This document shows, piece by piece, positions 8,180 to 16,653 of a DNA stretch of 26,658 nt. The stretch's first letter is position 1, and each line of letters opens with the position of its first letter. The DNA is taken from the NCBI GenBank assembly GCA_947443815.1, contig CANEXR010000006.1:1-26658 (forward strand), in the 5' to 3' direction. Source of the DNA: Flavobacteriaceae bacterium (GTDB taxonomy: Bacteria > Bacteroidota > Bacteroidia > Flavobacteriales > Flavobacteriaceae). Under the pieces are notes generated by a model, which was given only the letters and a program-made list of their open reading frames with translations, was not told the DNA's origin and did no database searches. Position numbers and translations under genes: made by a program.

Positions 8180-9028
8180 TTAGTTGTTTTTAAGGATGTA
8201 AATGTGTGAGGAATACTCCAAATTCTTCTTTGCTTCCCAATTCGACTGCAATCCGATGAAAAAAGCTTTTATAAAATTCATTTTTCCTGTTTTGTATTTT
8301 TCAGAAAGCAGACTGACATAAAACGAATCAAATTTCATTGGCAGCACTTTTTCTAATTTCATTTCTTCTTTTTCGAAAAGTATTTGTATTGCTGTTTTTG
8401 AAAAATGCCAAAAATGAATTGGCACATCAAAGGCAGCCCAAAATTTCCCATAATGTTTTGCATCGAAGGATTTAAAATTAGGAACAGCAATAAGTAATGT
8501 TCCTGTTGGTTTTAACAAGCGTTTCAATTCCTTGATTTGTTTGTCTAAATCTGGAACATGTTCCAAAACATGCCACATCGAAATCAAATCAAAAGAATGA
8601 TTTTCTAATTCGCTAGTTTCTTCAACAAACGAAACTCCTTTGTTTACAGCTATTGCTTTTGCTCTATCGCTTGGCTCTACACCTGTTGTTATCCAACCAT
8701 CATTTTTAGCCACAGATAAGAAATCTCCTGTTCCAGCTCCAATATCCAATATTCTTCCTTTATTGGGTTGAAGGGAGTTGATTAAATTAAGTTTGTTTTT
8801 TAAAGCAATGCTTTTAATAAAATGATACAGCTTTTCAAACAAAGACCTTTTGTTGTCCGTGTGAGAGATATAATCTTCACTTTCGTAATATTTGCCTAAG
8901 TTTTCCAAATTAGGTTGAGGAAACGTGATTAACATGTCTAAAGTCTCGTCCTGATACAAATCGAAAGTCTCTTTGGAAACAGAATAATCTTTTACAGTAA
9001 GAAAATGTTTTTTGTTCGAAATATCCAT
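8180..9028 (-). CDS. Class I SAM-dependent methyltransferase, substrate unknown
   Basis: A 282-residue protein with a Methyltransf_23-like fold. Motif I is RILDIGAGTGDFL (about residues 91-103), binding S-adenosylmethionine. An acidic residue after the second strand follows in TGVEPSDRA, then SMWHVLEHVPDLDKQ, the motif 4 region of this subfamily, and LKPTGTLLIAVPNFKS. The N-terminal 85 residues lack the zinc-binding Cys cluster found in many sugar- or quinone-type relatives. The C-terminal part (YSSHIYILKNN) ends like the family. The lengths and motifs suggest a small molecule or lipid/glycan acceptor, but nothing in the sequence identifies it. It lies downstream of mnmG on the same strand across 147 bp that contain a parS site, and may be read through from it. 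Confidence 0.85.
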   Translation of the reverse strand: MDISNKKHFLTVKDYSVSKETFDLYQDETLDMLITFPQPNLENLGKYYESEDYISHTDNKRSLFEKLYHFIKSIALKNKLNLINSLQPNKGRILDIGAGTGDFLSVAKNDGWITTGVEPSDRAKAIAVNKGVSFVEETSELENHSFDLISMWHVLEHVPDLDKQIKELKRLLKPTGTLLIAVPNFKSFDAKHYGKFWAAFDVPIHFWHFSKTAIQILFEKEEMKLEKVLPMKFDSFYVSLLSEKYKTGKMNFIKAFFIGLQSNWEAKKNLEYSSHIYILKNN

Positions 9029-9097
9029 AGTGTTAGTTTTCAGTTTTCGGTTGCAAGTTGCAGCTGAATCCCTTTATATATAATGCAAATTTAATTT

Positions 9098-9113
9098 TGT
9101 TTCACGTGGAACC
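9098..9113. promoter_or_regulatory. parS-like ParB-binding palindrome, copy 1
   Basis: TGTTTCACGTGGAACC matches the parS consensus TGTTNCACGTGNAACA at all positions but the last. It lies between the methyltransferase and mnmG genes. Three more copies occur on the other side of mnmG. Confidence 0.8.
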
Positions 9114-9175
9114 TATTGTTGTGTATTCCTTTTTATTAAAAAGAAAAGGATGTAAAGTGATTATTGGATACCTTC

Positions 9176-11047
9176 TCAACGCCCCATATAAATCAACAAA
9201 ACCGAAATATCACTTGGAGACACACCACTTATTCTAGAAGCTTGTGAAATAGTTATAGGTCTAATTTTACTTAATTTTTGTTTGGCCTCAATTGACATAG
9301 ACTTGATTTTATTATAATCAAAGTTTTCTGGAATTTTCACATCTTCCAATCGAGTAAGCTTATCTGCATTATTTCTTTCTTTCTCTATATAGCCTGAATA
9401 TTTAACTTGAATTTCGGCTTGCTCTAAAATTTCTTGGTCTACATCATTTTCTGAAACATATGCGGCTACCTTTTCAAATTTAAGAATATCTTCTAAATCA
9501 ATTTGCGGACGCGAAAAAACTTTAAACATTTTGTCCCCTTGTGAAATCAACGCAGTATCTTTTGATTCTAAAATAGGATTGGCTTCTGCCACAGAAACAC
9601 TTGTTTCTTTGAAAAAAGCCACCATTTTTTCAGACTCGTTTAATTTGTGTTCCATTCTGCGCAAACGTGCCTCAGAGGCTAAACCTATTTCATGAGACAT
9701 AGGTGTCAATCTAAAATCAGCATTATCTTGACGCAATAAAGTTCTGTATTCCGCACGTGATGTAAACATGCGATAAGGCTCTTCCGTTCCTTTTGTGATT
9801 AAATCATCAATTAAGACACCAATATAGGCTTCGTCTCTTTTTAAAATCAAAGGCGCTTTTTCATGAACTTTTAAATGTGCATTAATCCCTGCCATTAATC
9901 CCTGAGAAGCTGCTTCTTCATAACCGGTAGTGCCGTTTATTTGACCTGCAAAATACAACCCTTCTACAAGCTTCGTTTCTAAAGTGTGTTTCAATTGTGT
10001 TGGTGGAAAATAATCATACTCAATAGCATAACCTGGACGGAAAAATTTAACCTTCTCAAAACCAACAACAGTTCGTAATGCTTTAAATTGAATGTCCTCA
10101 GGCAATGAAGTTGAAAAACCATTTACATAAACCTCACAGGTATTCCAACCTTCTGGCTCAACAAATAATTGATGTCTTTCTTTATCGGCAAAACGATTTA
10201 TTTTATCTTCAATAGATGGACAATATCTTGGACCAAGACTTTTTATTCTACCATTAAACATTGGAGAACGGTCAAAACCCTCTCTCAAAATAGCATGAAC
10301 ATCCAATGAAGTATAGGTCATGTGACACGATTTTTGAACCACTAAAGGTGATGTTACATCCGAATAAGAAAATTTATCTGGTTTAGCATCCCCTTTTTCT
10401 TCATTCATTTTCGAATAGTCCAAGGAGCGACCATCCACTCTAGGTGGAGTTCCTGTTTTCATTCTTCCTGATAAAAATCCAGCATTAACCAAATCTTCCG
10501 TAATACCATACGCAGCGCTTTCCCCTGCCCTTCCTCCTCCGAATTGTTTTTCTCCAATATGAATCAAACCATTCAAAAAAGTGCCATTGGTTAAAACAAC
10601 CGATTTAGATCGAATTTCAACACCCAGCGAAGTTCGAATCCCATTTATTTTGCCATTTTCAATAATCAGCCCTTTTACCATTTCTTGATAAAAATCAAGA
10701 TTTGGCGTTCCTTCCAACATCATACGCCATTCTTCTGCAAAACGCATTCGATCACTTTGAACTCTTGGCGACCACATTGCAGGTCCTTTTGACTTGTTTA
10801 GCATTTTGAATTGAATCGCTGTTCGATCAGAAACAATTCCAGAATAGCCTCCAAGAGCATCAATTTCACGTACAATTTGACCTTTAGCAATTCCTCCCAT
10901 AGCCGGGTTGCAAGACATTTGAGCAATGTTTTGTAAGCTCATCGTGACCAACAATGTTGAAGACCCTAAGTTAGCAGCTGCAGCTGCAGCTTCACAACCA
11001 GCGTGACCTGCACCAACAACAATTACATCATATTCGTTTAGAAACAT
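9176..11047 (-). CDS. mnmG: tRNA uridine-5-carboxymethylaminomethyl(34) synthesis enzyme MnmG (GidA)
   Basis: MnmG is an FAD enzyme that, with the GTPase MnmE, puts the (carboxymethyl)aminomethyl group on the wobble uridine of tRNAs reading two-codon boxes (Lys, Glu, Gln and others). The 623 residues match the family length. The FAD dinucleotide-binding motif VVGAGHAGCEAA is at residues 11-22. Family signatures MSCNPAMGGIAKG, GGGRAGESAAYG, RMKTGTPPRVDGR and GQINGTTGYEEAA are all present. The C-terminal helical domain that contacts tRNA and MnmE ends in SGVSPSDISVLLIYMGR. The start ATG at 11047 gives the usual short N-terminus before the first strand. It follows ybeY and the DUF4175 gene on the same strand after a 145-bp gap holding two parS sites. 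Historically gidA is named for its place next to oriC. mnmE is not in the window. Confidence 0.98.
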   Translation of the reverse strand: MFLNEYDVIVVGAGHAGCEAAAAAANLGSSTLLVTMSLQNIAQMSCNPAMGGIAKGQIVREIDALGGYSGIVSDRTAIQFKMLNKSKGPAMWSPRVQSDRMRFAEEWRMMLEGTPNLDFYQEMVKGLIIENGKINGIRTSLGVEIRSKSVVLTNGTFLNGLIHIGEKQFGGGRAGESAAYGITEDLVNAGFLSGRMKTGTPPRVDGRSLDYSKMNEEKGDAKPDKFSYSDVTSPLVVQKSCHMTYTSLDVHAILREGFDRSPMFNGRIKSLGPRYCPSIEDKINRFADKERHQLFVEPEGWNTCEVYVNGFSTSLPEDIQFKALRTVVGFEKVKFFRPGYAIEYDYFPPTQLKHTLETKLVEGLYFAGQINGTTGYEEAASQGLMAGINAHLKVHEKAPLILKRDEAYIGVLIDDLITKGTEEPYRMFTSRAEYRTLLRQDNADFRLTPMSHEIGLASEARLRRMEHKLNESEKMVAFFKETSVSVAEANPILESKDTALISQGDKMFKVFSRPQIDLEDILKFEKVAAYVSENDVDQEILEQAEIQVKYSGYIEKERNNADKLTRLEDVKIPENFDYNKIKSMSIEAKQKLSKIRPITISQASRISGVSPSDISVLLIYMGR

Positions 11048-11061
11048 TTTGTTTATAATTT

Positions 11062-11085
11062 AATCCGTATGTAATTATTCGGATT
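11062..11085. repeat. Small inverted repeat in the mnmG leader
   Basis: AATCCG (11062-11067) and CGGATT (11080-11085) are separated by 12 nt and end 15 bp before the mnmG ATG. It could form a weak hairpin in the mnmG 5' leader. No T run follows, so I do not call it a terminator. Confidence 0.35.
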
Positions 11086-11109
11086 GTAATTTTGAAATCA
11101 TTTTTATAT

Positions 11110-11125
11110 TGTTCCACGTGAAACG
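11110..11125. promoter_or_regulatory. parS-like ParB-binding palindrome, copy 2
   Basis: TGTTCCACGTGAAACG matches the parS consensus except for the final base. It lies in the mnmG upstream region. Confidence 0.82.
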
Positions 11126-11153
11126 TCAACAAGAAATCAACAAATTTAAAACA

Positions 11154-11169
11154 TGTTCCACGTGAAACA
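11154..11169. promoter_or_regulatory. parS ParB-binding palindrome, copy 3 (exact match)
   Basis: TGTTCCACGTGAAACA agrees with TGTTNCACGTGNAACA at every position. It starts 44 bp from the start of copy 2 and 43 bp from the start of copy 4, so copies 2-4 are evenly spaced. Confidence 0.9.
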
Positions 11170-11192
11170 TATTTATGGTGACGAAAAAAACC

Positions 11193-11612
11193 TTATTGTT
11201 CCACGTGAAACATAGCAGTTTTTTCATCTTCTTTAGAGCGCATCAAAGCTTCGTCTTCTGTACTCTTATCTTTATACCCACAATAGTGAAGCAAGCCATG
11301 AACCAAAACACGCTTTAATTCATTTTCAAAAGAAACATCAAAATCATTTGCATTATCCTTTACCCTTTCAATAGAAACAAAAATATCGCCATTTAATTCA
11401 TTACCTATAGAATAATCAAAACTAATAATATCCGTTAGTGTATCGTGATTTAAATATTCAAGATTGATTTTGTGTAAGTATTCGTCGTCGCAAAAGATGT
11501 AATTAATCTCCCCTTCTTTCTTTTTTTCGGATACAATTACATTAGACAACCAGGAAGCAAAAGCTTCTTCATTGTCTAAAACAAAATCCGTTTCGTAATT
11601 AAAATTGATCAT
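11193..11612 (-). CDS. ybeY: Endoribonuclease YbeY (rRNA maturation factor)
   Basis: A 139-residue protein of the YbeY/UPF0054 family, a metal-dependent RNase involved in 16S rRNA 3'-end maturation and ribosome quality control. The family core is present: FDYSIGNELNGDIFVS, then VHGLLHYCGYKD with His105 and His109. The third metal ligand of the E. coli protein (HGxLHLxGYDH) falls on Asp115 here. The C-terminus reads MFHVEQ, because the last codons are a parS palindrome (11197-11212). The ATG at 11612 overlaps the TGA of the upstream DUF4175 gene as ATGA, so the two are probably translationally coupled. Length is slightly short of the 150 or so residues of proteobacterial YbeY, normal for Bacteroidota. 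Confidence 0.95.
   Translation of the reverse strand: MINFNYETDFVLDNEEAFASWLSNVIVSEKKKEGEINYIFCDDEYLHKINLEYLNHDTLTDIISFDYSIGNELNGDIFVSIERVKDNANDFDVSFENELKRVLVHGLLHYCGYKDKSTEDEALMRSKEDEKTAMFHVEQ
11197..11212. promoter_or_regulatory. parS ParB-binding palindrome, copy 4, inside the ybeY 3' end
   Basis: TGTTCCACGTGAAACA, an exact consensus match. It is read on the minus strand as the codons for Phe-His-Val-Glu-Gln just before the ybeY stop, so it is both coding sequence and binding site. Confidence 0.9.
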
Positions 11613-14600
11613 TTTTTATTAAAATATTCTTGAACCTTTTGGTTAAAATTGGAGCGCAAAGGTAAGGATTGTCTATTTAATATTTCAATGCTATTCAAAT
11701 ATTCTAATAATGATGCTGGCAAGGCTCCCGAAGGATTAGAAAATTCCTTTTTATTAGTTTCAGATTGCCGTTTATTTTCTTCTCCTTGTTGCTGAATAGC
11801 AGAATTTAACTTAAGTAATTCTTGTTTGACATTCAGTATTTTTTGAAGCGTTTCGTTTTTGAAACCTTTGTTTAAAAGCTGCTTTTCAATTAGCTTCATT
11901 TGCTCTAAAGCACTTTGTCCATTTCCTCCTAAACCTTGTTTGTTAAGTTCATTTTCAAGTGCTTCGCGCAATTGTTTTTGTGCTTTATAAATCTCAAGAA
12001 TAGCTTTTGCATCCCCTTCGCCATCCCCGTCATTTTGACCACCTGGATTAGGGGCTCCTGGTTTTTGACCTTCTTTGCCTTTGTCTCCCTCTTTTCCACC
12101 ATCTTCTTTTTGGCCTTTTTTTATTCCACTTTTCATTTGTTCACCAATACCTTCTTGTTTTTTAATAATATCGGGCAATTGCATTCCTAGACCTTGGCCA
12201 GGTTTAGGTTTGCCAGAACCCATACCAGACATAGACATTTGCATATTAGATAATAATTCGCTTAACATATCCGCCAATTTGTTGGCAGATGAAATGGTAT
12301 ATTGCTGATGTGACAACCCTTTTGAAACTTGAGAATCTGTCAAAGTTTCCAAAGATTTGTCCATATTGTATTCGATGTTGCCAATTTCTTTTGTTATTGA
12401 TTCTTCAATATTGGGGTTTCTTAATGACAACGTGAACAAGCTATCGTCAACATGTTTGAATTGCATTTTTAAATCTTGTTGTACTTTAATGTTTTTGTTG
12501 AAAGATGGAGAACCTGATTTTAAATTTTTAAACTGCCCCATTACCTCTTCTTGCGACAAAGAAAAGGCAAGCAAATTGTCAAGAATCTGACGCAGCATTT
12601 GTACATCTTCTTCCATTTGCTCCTCAGCCGAAGCCTCACTACTTTCTTTCATTTTTTGAGACAATTCTTTCATCTTTTTGGAAGCACTTTTTTGCTTTGG
12701 TTTGGCTTTATCCATATTGGATTTTTGCAATTCCTCTTTCGCTTTCTTTAAATCATCGGCAACGCTTTTTTCTTTTAAATCTTCTTTAGGTAAATCAATT
12801 GGCGCTTTAAGTTCTTTGTTTTCTTTTTCCAAAGAATTCAAATCTTCTTGAATTTTATCAAATGCTTTATTAATTTCCTCTTGGTTTTCAGTAGTATTAT
12901 CTTTGTCTTTATTCGACAAATCATTTTGCTTATCGGAAAGTTTGTCTAGTTTATCCGCTAGCTGTTCTGCTTTTTTTTCAACATAAAACTTCTTAGTCAA
13001 TTCGACTAACTGTTCTAAAGTTCTAGTTTGATTTTTACTATTTTGTTTAAAGTTATCTAATTTTTTAAGCAAATCTTCACTGTTAATCTTGTCATTTAGC
13101 TTTTGCAATTCGTCCAAAAGTTTTTGGTTTTTTTCTAAATCTTTATCTACTTTATCCAACCTTTTTTGCAATTCCTCTTTAGATTCTTCTTTCTTATCGG
13201 TATTGAATTTATCCAGATTCTCCTTCATTTTTTTTGCAAACTGTTGCATCAATTCATCCTGTTGTTTTTGACGTTTGACAAAATCGTTAATTTTTTGTTG
13301 CTCTTTAAATTCAAAATTATCTTTTTCCTTTCCCATTTTTTGCAACTTATCCATTTCAGATAATTGTTTGTCTTGGGTTTTTAACGATTTTTCTAAACTG
13401 TTAATATTCTCATTTTGCTGTTGCAAAAGCTGATCAGCTTTTTCTTCTTCGGTATTAATTCGGTTGGAAAAAACTGCAGACTTTGAACTTTTAAAATGAT
13501 GAATTGCGTCATTATCGAAAACCTCAAAATAGTACTCATAAAAAACACCTGCTTGAACAGGAAGAGTACTAGGAAAAGCAAAAACAAATTGATTAAAAAT
13601 GGCTTTCTTAATAGAAATAGTCCCCCGTTTAGCAGTAGCAGGTTTGTCTTTTTCATAATAGACAATTTGAAGTTTAGAAAAACCATAATCATCAGAAATT
13701 TGGCCAAGAACAACATTAGTATCAACCTTTAAACTGTCAGGTGCTTGATTAACTTGAATAGAGGGAAACTGATCTTTGATAACAGAAAGCTGATAATTGA
13801 GTTTTTCGTAGTTTTTAACTTTATTATTTGAGGTAAGAATTTGATAATCTGTATTTTGACTAATATTTTTGGTTAAAATGAAACTATTTAATGTTTTAAT
13901 AAACGAAAAACGAGAAGAATTTGCATTCCATTCTATATTTTGGGTTGCTGCGGTATTGATTCTCCATGTTACTTGAGTGCCTTCTGGAATAATTGCATTA
14001 CCAGAGCCTTTTATTAATTCCGTTTTTTTATTCAAATAAGAAGGATAATTGAGCAACATTTCAAAATTAGAAATGGAGGGAACAGTAAGCACTCTTAATT
14101 CAAAATTTGGTGAAATTACCTCATTGGCTTCCATATGAAAAGAAAGATTTTGTGACGCTTTGGTAATTTTAAATTCGAAAACGCCTGCTTTGATAGATTC
14201 CATATAATAACTTTCATCTCCTAAGAAAATCATAGCATTCTCAGGAACAATGTCACCGATTGTTTTGACTCGAACTGTAAAATCATTGTTCTGCTCAATA
14301 GCTAAATTTGGATTAAGAATCACAAATTGAAAAGGCGCTGGCGGTAAAAAAGGCGAGTTAAAATGCACTACCCTATTGAAACTTTGAGAAATAATTCGGC
14401 TGTTTCCTGACAGATAAAAAAACAGAAAAAACAGCATTGGAATAATCGCTAAGGGTAAATATTTTTGATTGGTATTAAAATTAATAACATTACCAAAAGG
14501 AATTGGTTGTAATGAAAATGCTTTTTGTTCAATTGATGCAGCCAACAATTCAGAATGTTCCTTGTTTTCGGATAGTTGCAAAAAATTAGTGAGTTTGTCA

Positions 14601-14914
14601 TTTACCTCCGAAAAATGAGCGCCAATAATCTTAGACGCTTGCTTATAATCCATTCCCTTTTGAAGATGAAATAATTTAAATATTGGAAAAAGAATAAATC
14701 GAAACAAAAAGAAAAGTTCCACTAAAACAAAAGTCCAGAATAAAAATGTTCTCCCGATTGGCTTTAACCAAAGAAAATATTCAACGAATAAGGTAAATAG
14801 AAAATACAAAAGTCCAAAACCAACAAAGAAAATAATTCCTCTTATCAATTCATTCATGTAGAATTTTTTGATAAAATCTTCTAATTTTAAGTATATGTTG
14901 TTTTGATTATTCAA
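11609..14914 (-). CDS. DUF4175 family membrane protein with long coiled-coil
   Basis: An 1101-residue protein I recognise as the DUF4175 type common in Flavobacteriaceae; its function is unknown. Two strongly hydrophobic segments lie near residues 22-48 and 58-80, and another near 150-168 (YLPLAIIPMLFFLFFYLSG). Residues 190-470 look like beta-rich, Ig-like periplasmic domains. Residues 480-760 are Lys/Glu/Gln/Leu-rich and should form long coiled coils. A Gly/Lys-rich linker (about 930-985) precedes a final helical part. The only start that covers the conserved N-terminus (NNIYLKLEDF) is a TTG at 14914; an in-frame stop lies 6 codons upstream, and the next ATG would cost 19 residues. It overlaps ybeY by 4 bp (ATGA) and heads the block leading to mnmG. 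It is divergent from gltX across 155 bp. Confidence 0.85.
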   Translation of the reverse strand: MNNQNNIYLKLEDFIKKFYMNELIRGIIFFVGFGLLYFLFTLFVEYFLWLKPIGRTFLFWTFVLVELFFLFRFILFPIFKLFHLQKGMDYKQASKIIGAHFSEVNDKLTNFLQLSENKEHSELLAASIEQKAFSLQPIPFGNVINFNTNQKYLPLAIIPMLFFLFFYLSGNSRIISQSFNRVVHFNSPFLPPAPFQFVILNPNLAIEQNNDFTVRVKTIGDIVPENAMIFLGDESYYMESIKAGVFEFKITKASQNLSFHMEANEVISPNFELRVLTVPSISNFEMLLNYPSYLNKKTELIKGSGNAIIPEGTQVTWRINTAATQNIEWNANSSRFSFIKTLNSFILTKNISQNTDYQILTSNNKVKNYEKLNYQLSVIKDQFPSIQVNQAPDSLKVDTNVVLGQISDDYGFSKLQIVYYEKDKPATAKRGTISIKKAIFNQFVFAFPSTLPVQAGVFYEYYFEVFDNDAIHHFKSSKSAVFSNRINTEEEKADQLLQQQNENINSLEKSLKTQDKQLSEMDKLQKMGKEKDNFEFKEQQKINDFVKRQKQQDELMQQFAKKMKENLDKFNTDKKEESKEELQKRLDKVDKDLEKNQKLLDELQKLNDKINSEDLLKKLDNFKQNSKNQTRTLEQLVELTKKFYVEKKAEQLADKLDKLSDKQNDLSNKDKDNTTENQEEINKAFDKIQEDLNSLEKENKELKAPIDLPKEDLKEKSVADDLKKAKEELQKSNMDKAKPKQKSASKKMKELSQKMKESSEASAEEQMEEDVQMLRQILDNLLAFSLSQEEVMGQFKNLKSGSPSFNKNIKVQQDLKMQFKHVDDSLFTLSLRNPNIEESITKEIGNIEYNMDKSLETLTDSQVSKGLSHQQYTISSANKLADMLSELLSNMQMSMSGMGSGKPKPGQGLGMQLPDIIKKQEGIGEQMKSGIKKGQKEDGGKEGDKGKEGQKPGAPNPGGQNDGDGEGDAKAILEIYKAQKQLREALENELNKQGLGGNGQSALEQMKLIEKQLLNKGFKNETLQKILNVKQELLKLNSAIQQQGEENKRQSETNKKEFSNPSGALPASLLEYLNSIEILNRQSLPLRSNFNQKVQEYFNKK

Positions 14915-15022
14915 AATGGCTGCTTTATTTTAATAACCACTAAAAGTAATAATTTATATAAATAAAGAAATGTTAAAAAGAATAAACTTTCCAAAGGAAT
15001 CCATTATCTCATTTTCAAATAC

Positions 15023-15052
15023 TTTGATTGAGAAATTGAAATCGTATCTTTG
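15023..15052 (+). promoter_or_regulatory. Bacteroidota-type promoter for gltX
   Basis: TTTG at 15023-15026, an 18-nt spacer and TATCTTTG at 15045-15052, an exact TAnnTTTG match. The gltX ATG follows 17 bp later, leaving a leader of roughly 10 nt. Spacing is identical to the promoter at 3823. Confidence 0.75.
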
Positions 15053-15069
15053 CAAAAAATTTATAAAAA

Positions 15070-16581
15070 ATGTCGAAGCAAGTTCGGGTGCGTTTTGCAC
15101 CAAGTCCAACGGGGCCTTTACATATTGGTGGAGTTCGTACTGCCTTATTTAATTATTTATTTGCCAAAAAAAATGGAGGTGTTTTCTTTTTAAGAATCGA
15201 AGATACAGATCAAAATCGCTATGTTCCAGGAGCAGAAGCTTATATAATGGAAGCATTAGAATGGTTAGGAATTGCACCGGATGAAACCATAGGAAAAAAT
15301 GAAAAGTATGGTCCTTACCGTCAAAGCGAAAGAAAACATTTGTACCAACAATATGCTGATGCATTAATTCAATCAGGAAATGCATATTATGCTTTTGATA
15401 CAGCAGAAGCTTTGGATGCCCATAGAAAACAACATGAGGAACAAGGGAAAACTTTTATATACAACCATCATAATAGAGAAAAATTAGATACTTCATTGGT
15501 TCTGTCTACAGAAGAAACTGCAAACAGAATAGCATCAGGAGCTGATTTTGTTATTCGTTTTAAAACGCCTGTTAACGAAACTTTGCATTTGCATGACATC
15601 ATTCGTGGAGATGTGAAATTCGAAACAAATCTGTTGGATGATAAAGTATTGTTCAAAAGTGATGGAATGCCTACTTATCATTTAGCTAATATTGTGGATG
15701 ATCATTTAATGAAAACATCTCACGTTATTCGTGGTGAAGAATGGCTGCCTTCCATGCCGTTACACGTATTATTGTACCGCGCTTTTGGTTGGGAAGCTCC
15801 AGAGTTTGCCCATTTACCATTGATAATGAAACCAATTGGAAACGGAAAATTATCCAAACGAGATGGAGACAAAATGGGTTTTCCTGTATTCCCATTAGAT
15901 TGGAAAACGGAAGAAGGTGTTTCCTCAGGATACCGAGAAAAAGGTTTTTTCCCAGAAGCGGTTGTCAACTTTCTAGCTTTATTAGGATGGAATGATGGAA
16001 CTGAAAAAGAACTATTCAGCTTAGAAGAATTAGTACAAAAATTTGATTTAAGTAGAGTTCATAAATCGGGAGCTAAATTTGACCCTGAAAAAAACAAATG
16101 GTTCAATCATCAATATTTGATAAAACAAGAGGATATTGTTTTGGCCAAAAGCTTTGCTCCTATTGTAGAATCAAAAAATGTAAATCGTTATTTTTCATTA
16201 GTCGAGCTAACCAAAATTGTTTCTTTAATCAAAGAAAGAGCGCATTTTGTCTCTGAATTTTGGGAAATGAGCGCATTCTTTTTTGTAGCACCAACTACTT
16301 ATGATGATAAAGCTAGCAAAAACTGGAAGGAAGAAACCCCAGCTTTAATGCAAGAATTAATATCAGTTCTTGAGGAAATTACGGATTTCACCACTCTAAA
16401 TATCGAGACGATTGTAAAAGATTGGATGACCAAAAATGAAATTGGAATGGGCAAAATTATGCAACCCTTTCGATTGAGTTTAGTTGGAGCACTCAAAGGC
16501 CCTCACCTATTTGATATTGTAGAAGTTATAGGGAAAGGCGAAACAATAAAGAGAATTCAAAAAGCCATTGTTACTTTATAA
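15070..16581 (+). CDS. gltX: Glutamate--tRNA ligase
   Basis: Class Ib synthetase that charges tRNA-Glu. The 503 residues open with VRFAPSPTGPLHIGG, with the HIGH-type signature at 18-21 in the class-specific context; the second signature is KLSKRDG at 260-266. FLRIEDTD near 40-48 and HVIRGEEWLPSMP near 218-230 are GluRS hallmarks. After KLSKR there is an insertion (about 267-295, FPVFPLDWKTEEGVSSGYRE) that I associate with Bacteroidota GluRS. Because glnS is also in the window, this organism can make Gln-tRNA directly, so this enzyme is probably discriminating, charging only tRNA-Glu. It is followed by a strong terminator and stands alone. Confidence 0.97.
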   Translation: MSKQVRVRFAPSPTGPLHIGGVRTALFNYLFAKKNGGVFFLRIEDTDQNRYVPGAEAYIMEALEWLGIAPDETIGKNEKYGPYRQSERKHLYQQYADALIQSGNAYYAFDTAEALDAHRKQHEEQGKTFIYNHHNREKLDTSLVLSTEETANRIASGADFVIRFKTPVNETLHLHDIIRGDVKFETNLLDDKVLFKSDGMPTYHLANIVDDHLMKTSHVIRGEEWLPSMPLHVLLYRAFGWEAPEFAHLPLIMKPIGNGKLSKRDGDKMGFPVFPLDWKTEEGVSSGYREKGFFPEAVVNFLALLGWNDGTEKELFSLEELVQKFDLSRVHKSGAKFDPEKNKWFNHQYLIKQEDIVLAKSFAPIVESKNVNRYFSLVELTKIVSLIKERAHFVSEFWEMSAFFFVAPTTYDDKASKNWKEETPALMQELISVLEEITDFTTLNIETIVKDWMTKNEIGMGKIMQPFRLSLVGALKGPHLFDIVEVIGKGETIKRIQKAIVTL

Positions 16582-16594
16582 AATTTAAAAAAAT

Positions 16595-16640
16595 AAAAAC
16601 GCCAATTTCACTTGATTAAGTAGTGAAATTGGCGTTTTTT
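16595..16640. terminator. Strong bidirectional terminator between gltX and the beta-barrel gene
   Basis: A perfect 18-bp stem (arms 16595-16612 and 16622-16639) encloses a 9-nt loop. The outer pairs are A5/T5, so both strands end in a T run. It lies 13 bp after the gltX stop and 14 bp after the stop of the converging gene, and can serve both. Confidence 0.93.
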
Positions 16641-16653
16641 AGTTAATTAATTA

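Noticed and set aside
9125..9151. Terminator after mnmG from the CCTTTT/AAAAGG inverted repeat
   Set aside because: The stem is short and AT-rich and no T run follows on the minus strand, so read-through into the methyltransferase gene is equally likely.
9755..9762. A further CACGTG core inside mnmG
   Set aside because: The flanking bases do not fit TGTT...AACA, so it is an ordinary coding match and not a parS site.
9029..11192. The replication origin itself
   Set aside because: parS and mnmG suggest the origin region, but there is no cluster of DnaA boxes, no dnaA gene and no AT-rich unwinding element that stands out from the background.
12075..13363. Several plus-strand open frames opposite the DUF4175 gene
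   Set aside because: They are Phe/Leu/Ser-rich mirror translations of the Lys/Glu-rich coiled coil; no start signals or family match.
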